From assembly GCA_029817715.1 (NCBI GenBank), contig JARUPY010000205.1:1-64000 (forward strand): a DNA stretch of 64,000 nt, written 5' to 3'. A model generated the notes under the pieces. That model was not told the origin of the DNA and searched no databases. It was given only the letters and a program-made list of their open reading frames with translations. Positions 56,186 through 64,000 of the stretch are shown in pieces; within the stretch, counting starts at the first letter, position 1; the number at the start of each line of letters is the position of its first letter. The stretch comes from Melastoma dodecandrum. Its lineage: Eukaryota > Streptophyta > Magnoliopsida > Myrtales > Melastomataceae. Position numbers and translations under genes: made by a program.

Positions 56186-57377
56186 CATACTTGATGAGGA
56201 CATCACCAGACTGAACCTGTTCGCGGAAAAAATGGCAATAAATATCCACGTGTTTGGTACGATTATGTTGAATTGGGTTGGCAGCCAGGTAGGTAGCACC
56301 AAGGTTGTTGCAGCACACGAGTAAAGGCTGACAAAGAGAAATGTGAAGCTCGCGAGCCAGAGAGGCTAGCCAATTTGTTTCAAGAACCGCATATGCCATG
56401 GCTCGGTACTCCGCTTTAGTTGAGCTACGTGCCAACGTGGGTTGTTTCTTTGAGCGTCAGGAAATGACAGTGTTACCGAGGTAGACCGCATAGCCGCTGG
56501 TGGATCGACACGTTGTGGGACAGGCAGCCCAATCAGCATCGACATATGTAACCAGGCGACTAGTGTCAGTGGCGTTAAGAGGAAGACCCAACGGAGCCGT
56601 CCCGTTCAAGTACCATAGGATACAACGAGCGGCTTGCAAGTGAACTATGGTCGGACACTGAATAAACTGACTGAGCTGGTTGACGGAGTACGTAATATTA
56701 GGCCGTGTGAGCGTCAGGTAGTGCAACGAACCTATTAACGCGTAGAAGGGCATAGGGTCTGCCAGTGACTCATCCTCAGCTGAAGGGTAAAATTTCAGAG
56801 ACAGTGGAGTCTTTTTGGGATTCGAATTCTCCATGCCATGATGCTGAATGAGTCGTCTGAGTGTAATGCTCTTGGGAGAGAAAAAGGCCAGTGGAAGTTC
56901 GCCTTATTTGGACATTGATGGAGGTAGAAGGGAAACCAAGATCTTTCATGGGAAACTGCTAAGATAGGGAGGCGACAGTACGGTCCATGAGCAGTGGGTC
57001 GAAACCGACAAATAGGATGTCATCAACATACAGTAGTAGCAACAATGACTTTGTTCTGTTGAAAGATGAAAGGGACATGTCAGAACTGCACTGGTGAAAG
57101 CCACGAGAAAGTAGTACTGTGGTGAAACGGTTGAACCATGCATGGGGCACTTATTTGAGGCCATACAATGACTGCGAAGAAGACAAACGTGATTTGGATA
57201 CAACGAATGGATGTATCCCGGAGGCTGACGCATGAATATTGCTTCATTGATGTGCCTATGAAGAAAAGCATTTCGAACATCTAGTTGGCGAAAGTTCCAA
57301 CTTGAAGACACGACTAACGTAAGAACAAGCTGAATGGTAGTAGGCTTGATGACAGGGCTAAAGGTCTCGGTGAAGTC
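56186..57377 (-). pseudogene. Copia reverse transcriptase C-terminal half and RNase H
   Basis: Minus-strand pieces: ETFSPVIKP...RQLDVRNAFLHRHINEAIFM (57370-57190), LLLYVDDILFVG with the YVDD catalytic box (about 57010), IGSLHYLTLTRPNITYSVNQ and VTYVDADWAACPTTCRSTSG (56834-56457), then ARSSTKAEYRAMAYAV (56435). This is the standard Copia RT/RNase H order. It needs several frame changes. AAGTC at 57373-57377 is the target duplication of the solo LTR to its right. Confidence 0.9.
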
Positions 57378-59405
57378 TGTTGACCTATGTTTTGATGATG
57401 AACTTAAGCAACGAATTACTTGTAGTCAACAGTATTGCTTCACGAATCGTATGCTTATCTTTAGTGATGAGCTTGAGAAGAGTGAGTTAGTGCTAGCAGT
57501 AGCTGTATGTTGCTGCTTCACAGTAAACTGTTATTGTAACAATACGTTTACTCAATGAATATATAGAAATAAATATTTCATAATTACGTTATATTTTGGT
57601 TTATTTCGGGATATTTGTCTGAGTATCTGAATATTTATATTCTCATTTCATACATTTAGGCAACTCAATATTATGACATTTGCTTTCCAAGTTTATATTT
57701 GGAAACAAAATATTTCATTCTGATAATCTGCAGCACTATTACGTTGTAATAAGATAAAATGCTAAATGAAATAATTTTGTTTATTATTTGATTTCAATAA
57801 CCGATCAGATAAAGTTATTTTTAGGATGATTGGTTTACAAAATATAGAAACAAATCATATTGTTTGGATGAGATAGTGAAGTTACCGTTGAGAACTTACC
57901 TTCTCGGGTACAGCGACCGTTGAGCAGATTGTTGTTCAGAATTTGTTCGCAATTTTGGAAACAAATCATGTGGATTGTCCTAATGAATCTGGATATCTTC
58001 CATGACCCTTTCTCCATTAAAATCAGACTAGGACGTCAGACTAGATTGCCTGTGTGTGCGTTTGTGTGGTATGAGTGGTTGTCCAAAGCCTGCGTGTTCT
58101 GAGTGAAGCTTTAAGGATCGCCGGAGAACGGAAGGTGCTAAGTGATCGCCTGGTTCTTATCTCTCGCAATCTGCATGTGAGAGTGTCAAGGGCTGAGTGA
58201 CCTTGATCGTCGTGAGAGGGACCGAGTGTCCTTCGTGCGTTCAATGAACGGCTGCGAATCGTCTGAGGGAAGCTAAGTGAATACCAGTGTTGAATTCAGT
58301 AACCGGTTGCTAACCCATTTGCAAGAAGCCTTTCTTGTCGTGTCTTTTCGCAGGGAAGTCTCGAACCGACGGAGTTTGAGCAGTGAGACACGCACTTGCG
58401 GGTGCGTGCCAGAAGTCTCGTGCCTACAAGGTAGAGCAGGAGCTGGGAACGCCGCCGGAGTGGAAAGAGGTCCTCCCGAGCACAGGGGTGCTGTGTAGAA
58501 GCCTCGACCTCCTGATATAGAGGGACAGTAGAGCAGGTTGTGTGGAAGCCGCCGGAGCTGAAAATTCTACCCTAGGCAATGGGTGTGCAGTGCAGTGAGT
58601 CAGGGCTCTGGTAACCGTGCACGTCCGAACTGAGTGTATGATGGATACCGCGACTTCGCTGTGTGAGAAGTCAGGTTCTGTTGTGTGAGGAACCAAACAT
58701 TTCTTTCGTTTTCTTTTCTAATCTAAGTGATCATCTTTGTGGTTGTCTCTTGAGTACTTACAGGCTCATCTTGAGACGAGACATAAACTGTGTGAATATC
58801 CTCTGCTGAGCTATTAAGTGCTGAAGCATTCATCTGTTGTGAATCAGAAACGGACTACTCTCAGATAAGTCGTTCTTCACTGTAAGGAATCATTTGTGAG
58901 GATTTATTCTTTAATACAACATTGTCTTTGTGCTTTATTAGATAGGCTTACGCCTAAGCGACAATGTGCTGTGTCGAAATCCTTTAAGCAATCAACTGCT
59001 GAGTGTGAGCATCTTTCTGCTGGAAACGAGAAAGACGTCCACTATGTGAGGAGCTGATTGTTGCCCAGGAGTGATCTTCTTTTTGTAAAGGATTTTAAAT
59101 CTCACTAGTTGAGATATCAAATGCCTAGTGCAAGGGCTCTTTGCACCCATTATATTATATAGTGGAATCACCTCGTTAGTGGAAAGTAGACGTAGGTCGA
59201 TTAAGGCCGAACCACTATAAACTACTGTGTCCACTACGATCGCGCAAACTCTTATGAAAACCTATTCGATCAAATCGTAACGGTTACAGCAAAAGCTGAT
59301 CTCATTCTAAGAAACGCTCTGCTGTGATACAGTACGCTTCCGCTTACACTGAGAAAGGATAAACACTAATTCACCCCCCTCTTAGTGTACATAAATGATC
59401 CAACA
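57378..59405 (+). mobile_element. Solo LTR, 2.0 kb, Sirevirus-like, inside Copia pol
   Basis: Begins TGTTGACCTATGTTTTGATG and ends TTCACCCCCCTCTTAGTG...GATCCAACA, flanked by the 5-bp duplication AAGTC (57373-57377 and 59406-59410). Removing it with one AAGTC rejoins the Copia RT reading (..RPGLDF|TETFSPVIKP). No internal domains, so it is an LTR-LTR recombination product. Confidence 0.9.
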
Positions 59406-61181
59406 AAGTCCAATCCCGGCCGTTGATGAAATCCCTATGCCACGAGGCGTGCCTTGTGCCGATCAATGTTTCCATCGTCACGCAACTTTAACTTGAACAA
59501 CCACTTGCAGCCAACCCAGTTTTGAGAGACATGACGGGGTACAAGAACCCATGTCTAATTAGCAAGAAGGGAATGAAAATCTTCGTCAATTGCTTCTTTA
59601 CAGTCAGGATTTGCCAAAGCGAGACGATAAGAAGTAGGAGGAGGAGGTGAGTGTGCTGTAGTGTGTAAACTTACAATGTGTGAGGCTTTCGGGTACCGTT
59701 GTTGGTACGTGTGTCATGCCATGTCGCAAGAGGAGCGTAATAAGTGTGGGGGGAGCAGTCGGGATGGAGTCAGAGCAGGGTGCCCGAGGTGACGGAGTAG
59801 GAGAGGGTGGTACCACAGATGAGGTAAATGGTGGTGAGGGCTGAGATACTGGAGCAGGGCGATGATAAAGCAAGGGGATCGTGAGTAGGGAAGGGGAGGA
59901 TGTGGTGTGATCGGAAGAGTAAGGAACAAGATCTTCATATGAAAAAGCTTGTTCCTAAAAACGAACATGTCGACTAACGTGAAGTTTTCCGGAGAGTGGG
60001 TCGAAGTATTTTTATCCCTTGTGATGTTCGAAATAACCAAGGAATACACAAAGCGAGGAGCAGGGGGAGAGTTTGTGACGGAAGAGATGGCCAAGGTAGG
60101 GATAACAAAGGCAACCAAAAAGGTATAAGGGAGAGAGGTCGGGGGATGGCGATATAATAGGTAATAGGGAATTTGGTATTTGATGGAGGCGGAAGGCAAG
60201 CGATTAATAAGATAATTGGCTATAGAACAGCATCTGCCCAAAAGGGGAGAAGTAAAGAGGACTGTATGAGGAAGCGAACAAGGTCAACAATGTGGAGCTG
60301 ACGTCGTTCTGCCACTCCATTTTGTTCGGGGGTGTAGGGGCAGCCGACTTGAAGACAATGCCATGCTCTGAGAGGAACGACCGGAGGGCAGAGTTGGTGA
60401 ATTTTCCACCCCATCGCATTGAAAAGTCTTAATCTTAGCCAAGAATTGAGTAGAAATTTGATTATAGAGGTGGGTGAAACACTCATAGACTTTCGACTTC
60501 TGGCGCAATAGAAATAGCCAACTAAATCGACTGTAATCGTCAATGAATAAGACATAGTACTGATAACCGGAATTCGACTGAATTGGGGATCTCCATACAT
60601 CAGAGTGAAGTTTCTCAAATGGGGCAGATGCCCGATTGGTTGATGCAAAAAACGATAAGCGTTGTGACTTGCCCAAAGCACATGCAAGACATGGTCAATA
60701 CATGTCAGAAGTAGATGAGACTGACAACAACTTGGCCCGTTGAAGATGACGAAGCACATCAGGGTGGGGAAGAACAAGTCGGGCATGCCAAACGGTGCAC
60801 CGGTCGTAATAAGAGCTGTGGATGACAGAGGGGAAGCCAATCGAACCGGATATAGCGGGTGATCAGTCTATTAGTGCAGGAGAGTGCTTCCCATTTGGCG
60901 ATCCTTGATAAAGAAAGATGTCGTATCAAATACGACGATACAATCATTATCAAGACAAAGCTACTTGAAAGACAAAAGGTTGTGCTTGAGATCGGGAACA
61001 TATAGCACATCGACCAGAGAGAGAGAGAGAGCTGACGGGAGTCGAGATTCGGACTTGTCCAACGCCAGGGGCAAGGATTGATTGTTGCCAACAAAGACTC
61101 TGGTGGAACCATCATGAGGGCGAAGAGAAGAGAGCAGACCCAGAGCATGAGTCATGTGGTGATCGCATCGGAGTAAAGATA
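59406..61181 (-). pseudogene. Copia protease remnant, integrase and RT N-terminus
   Basis: Contains VDVLYVPDLKHNLLSFK of the protease/pre-integrase region (about 60961-61020), the GAG-pre-integrase end CLACALGKSQRL and integrase core FEKLHSDVWRSPI...GYQYYVLFIDDYSRFSW (60676-60450), and GCKWLFKLKLRDDGNIDRHK of the RT N-terminus (59500-59430), which has an in-frame TAG after KARLVA. The protease active-site triplet is no longer readable. Confidence 0.88.
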
Positions 61182-61992
61182 CTAGAGATCGGACGCGGAA
61201 TCGGTGATGGTAAGCGCTACAAGTGCCTCAGGAACATCAGCAAGGGTGCGATTGTAGCGGTGGAGGCAAGTGACAGCGACGCGGCCATGTTTGCCGCATA
61301 TTTGGCAGATCACCGCACGAGTAAGCCCCAAAGGTCGAGGAATGGGAGTTCTCGAAAGTTCGATGGTTGGGAGGTAAGTCAGGGCGAGGCAGAGAAAGGG
61401 GGAACTGGTTTGGTGTAGGTAGAAGGCCAGGATGCTGAGAGGGTCTAAAGGAAGAGCGATATGACGCCTGTCCTTTCGACTTGAATGATGGAGCGGAGCT
61501 GTATAAGGCAGTGGTGGATATGTCAGAAGGGTCATTCACAATATGTTTCAAGCATTGCTCAAAATTTAGGGTTGGGTCGGACTTGATCGAAAGAAGCATC
61601 GGCGGTAGCATGAGAGAGTGTGGTGACCAGCATGTCATATGAATGGGGGAGACCACGAAGAGTGTATTAGACCAAATCTGACACAGGAATAGACATGCCA
61701 ATCGCTTCTAATTGATCAACTAGTTGGTGAGGCGCAAGGTGAGGAGCCGATCACGAAGCTCAAGCTCATGAGCCATTGTACTCTGTGGGAAACGACGCCG
61801 AATAGAGGACCAGATATCATACGCCGAAAGGATGTCACAGACTTTGAGCATAATCTCAGGGGTCATGGTCGCAAGAAGGGCAGCGCGGATGGAGTGGTTA
61901 AGTTTGAGCCAGTTGAGATATTGAGGATTGGGTATGAGTAGATCATTGGCAACAGTAAGCTCAGGTGGTGGTTGTTGGATGGTGCCCATCAA
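61182..61992 (-). pseudogene. Copia gag
   Basis: From MMGTIQQPPPELTVANDLLI: contains QYLNWLKLNHSIRAALLATM and DIWSSIRRRFPQSTMAHELE, the UBN2/gag-polypeptide pattern of Copia. The zinc knuckle near 61300 reads CQICGKHGRVAVTC, so the expected His of CX2CX4HX4C is Arg. Frames shift between segments. Confidence 0.85.
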
Positions 61993-62234
61993 CGTAAGAG
62001 AAGAGGTCTACCGATATAAGGTACGAAGACATTAAAGATAACCAGAGAGGATACGTATCTGAGGAAAGCTTTACGGTGACAATATTTGTCACCGCGTCAA
62101 GACTAACGGTGGTGGGGGAAAGAACAATGAATCAATCTCAGAGGGGCTTCAGGAGCTGCGGAGATATTGAGTGGAGTAGATAAGGAAGGTTCGTTAGACG
62201 AGGGAGGGGCGGGGGATCGATTATTGTGGCTCCG
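61993..62234 (-). other. Copia 5' leader with primer-binding-site remnant
   Basis: Between the gag start and the 5' LTR. Next to the LTR the element strand reads GTTATCACGGAGCCACAAT, which resembles the tRNA-iMet site context TGGTATCAGAGCCA with small changes. Confidence 0.5.
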
Positions 62235-62635
62235 TGATAACAAAATGAGAAGAAGACATATAATAGAAAGAGATCAGACATAATTGTATTGATGTCACAG
62301 GGACGAAACACCCAGAAATTTCTTGATTCTGGCGGCGTCGTAACTTCCCCGGAAGCATGATCAGCCCTCTCGTTCGGATTCCCCTTAGTCCCGCCCACAC
62401 TCGCTCAAGTGTTTGCTCACGTACTCTCGTGTATCGCTCACGCTCTTTCGTGTATCGCTCACGCTCGCACTCAAGGACGCTCGCAAGGACAAGGACTCGC
62501 TCACCAAGAACACAAGGAACACAAGGATATGAATCCAATCGACGTAATAACTTTAAATGCTGAATGACAGTAAGTACCTCTTTAATAAGGCAACTGATGA
62601 GTCACGATTGGATAAGAGATGCAATGAATGCCACA
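62235..62635 (-). repeat. Copia 5' LTR (401 bp)
   Basis: Shares both ends with the left LTR (TGATAACAAAATGAGAAGAAG; AATAACTTTAAATGCTGAATGACAGTAAG...). Carries about 200 extra bases in the middle, including three CGCTCACGCTC/TCGTGTATCGCTCACGCTC repeats (62420-62475). Confidence 0.75.
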
Positions 62636-62990
62636 TTATTACTATACTCATCCTTCGGCATGACATGTATAGAATGAATCATCTTTTCTGAGACGCAAGG
62701 GCAACAGCAATGGAACATCCTATCCAAACTGATCGACACCTGTGCATGGAAATGCAAGACCCAAAGCAACTTTTTCGATACTCATCCATCGACACATATG
62801 ATGGCATCTTTGATGTCTTCACATTAACATAAGTTGGTCTAGGATGCCAGGAGTAAAATCAAAAGGCAGGCATTGGATTGCATAGCATCAAGCATGCTGC
62901 ACTCCATCAATCCGCAAGAATATCCCTTTATGCAAGACCTGTTGAGGCAAGAGATTCTGAATGACGAACTGGCCAGCATGTTGGCATAAC
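62636..62990 (-). pseudogene. Candidate N-terminal part of the OTU pseudogene
   Basis: To the right of the Copia insertion the minus strand has open, protein-like stretches: YANMLASSSFRISCLNRSCI, then in another frame PRPTYVNVKTSKMPSYVSM and CISMHRCRSVWIGCSIAVAL, ending TGA at 62681-62679. The Cys/Ser-rich, transit-peptide-like composition is what precedes the OTU domain in plant homologues, and position and strand are right for the missing 5' exon(s). Direct similarity is weak, so this is inference. Confidence 0.35.
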
Positions 62991-64000
62991 CTTCGTAGCG
63001 GCCTCGTTGATGACCTTGAGCAAATTTTATTAATATCAATGATCCTGTCAAATGCTGAATTCAGAATTCCAATTTGCAAATTAAATTGCCAGAAGTCATC
63101 TTGCATAGTGATTTAGGAGATAATTTCGCCCGAATTGAGATTCTGGGTATCCCATTAACATGTCAGATTTGAAATGCCGGTTCTTCTTCTAAGTTGATGG
63201 CATTTAAGAATGATCTCTTCAGATTAGAAAAGGCCAAATCCATTTTTTATGCCAAAACAACTACAGTGTATCAATTACATGAAAGAATCTCACGTAAGGA
63301 ATTTCAAGATCAACGCGACGCGGGTAGTTTTTGTGCTGAATTCAAGTTGTGTAAAACCAACCGTATTCCATCTCATATTACCCAGACCACTTTCTTGTAT
63401 TTCCATGAAGAACAAAATCGATGATCTGTAAATGGTGGTTAAATTATATCATCAAAATTTCCCAAGCAATTTCTCTTGTCACGACATGTCACAAAAGATG
63501 GGAGAGTTCATGATAGTTCAAGGTTACATGATTATCCAAGTGACTTCCTCTTCTATCTAATCCTTTCTTCAAGATCATGTAAGCAACATGCTATCATACT
63601 TATAGTAAGAAAATAAGAACAAGGGAGAGTTATGTCACGGAGGATCTCTGCATAAAATGCGTGAAAAAGCATAACGGGTCCTCCTCACGGGCCTGCATTT
63701 TCTAAGATCCCATGGGAAAACTAGACTCTGATTTTTGCACACCAAACGGTACTTTCTTTCTTCAAGTGGTGCTGAATATAAGAATGCAGAGCCTTCAAGA
63801 CAATAAATATCTTGGCATAAACCTTCATCTTCTTTCCTCAAATGCCTATTGAGCATTATCAACTTTCATTTGATAAACTCTCTTCAATTTCGTCGTTAGA
63901 TTTTCTGTCCACATCCATTAATGCAAGAGACAAGTCAACAATGCTTCAAACATTGATAGGGTTATCCACAAAAATTTACGCCTACCACCATTGTCCTATG
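62991..64000. other. Right end, no gene recognised
   Basis: AT-rich. Open frames at 63194-63424 (plus) and 63635-63862 (minus) have no recognisable domain or splice context. Could be the promoter side of the OTU pseudogene. Confidence 0.4.

Larger units (their letters stand above)
42773..62635 (-). mobile_element. Copia retrotransposon carrying nested insertions
   Basis: Reading right to left: 5' LTR (62235-62635), gag (61992 downward), protease remnant, integrase, reverse transcriptase, RNase H, stop codon (42983-42981) and 3' LTR (42773-42977). The order gag-PR-INT-RT-RH is Copia. It is broken by a solo LTR at 57378-59405 and a Gypsy element at 43102-56185; joining the flanks restores a continuous pol reading at both breaks. 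Many stops and frame changes show it is old. It lies in a coding exon of the OTU gene. I could not establish a clean target-site duplication. Confidence 0.88.

Noticed and set aside
42768..62645. Target-site duplication of the Copia element
   Set aside because: Flanks read CATAG and, depending on where the LTR is taken to start, TATAG or AATAA; the match is not convincing, so no TSD is claimed.

Overview
The window is plant nuclear DNA, almost certainly from a flowering plant. The genes are split by many short GT-AG introns in AT-rich DNA, the proteins are plant families, and the right half is a nested stack of plant LTR retrotransposons. The species cannot be told from the sequence.

Left part (1-38 kb) is a genic block. 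From left to right it holds: a decayed STELLO-type Golgi glycosyltransferase copy (449-3558, minus); an uncharacterised gene with a C-terminal helix-turn-helix-like domain (4985-6536, plus); a small conserved plant protein of 76 residues (7447-7677, plus); a complete insulin-degrading-enzyme-like M16 zinc metalloprotease gene with 26 exons (10292-24987, minus); and a complete EFR3-like/EFOP gene with 19 exons encoding 1030 aa (28875-37782, minus). All exon phases of the two large genes close, so the lesions in the STELLO copy are probably real rather than assembly noise. From memory, STELLO, a small protein, an insulin-degrading enzyme and an EFR3-like gene are also close neighbours in Arabidopsis, so this looks like old microsynteny.

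Right part (39-63 kb) was once an OTU-type cysteine protease (deubiquitinase) gene on the minus strand. It is now dead: the catalytic Cys codon reads Tyr and the catalytic His segment is gone. It has been blown apart by insertions: a 2.5-kb solo LTR in an intron (TSD AAATC) and a Copia element (42773-62635). The Copia element was itself invaded by a 2.0-kb solo LTR (TSD AAGTC) and by a 13.1-kb Ty3/Gypsy element of the Tat type (43102-56185, TSD CATAC).

The most unusual object is inside the Gypsy element. Between integrase and the 3' LTR lies a gene on the opposite strand (44439-47258) with its own GT-AG introns. It encodes a plant mobile domain (PMD) followed by an acidic/proline-rich linker and a coiled coil. 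It begins about 200 bp from the LTR, so the LTR may act as its promoter on the antisense side.

A second cross-cutting signal is a set of five foldback (inverted-repeat) elements sharing the arm core AATTTACAAAGAAGAC or a close variant. Two sit in introns of the protease gene and three lie in intergenic DNA. The rest of the window is intron, UTR or AT-rich intergenic sequence in which I see no gene.
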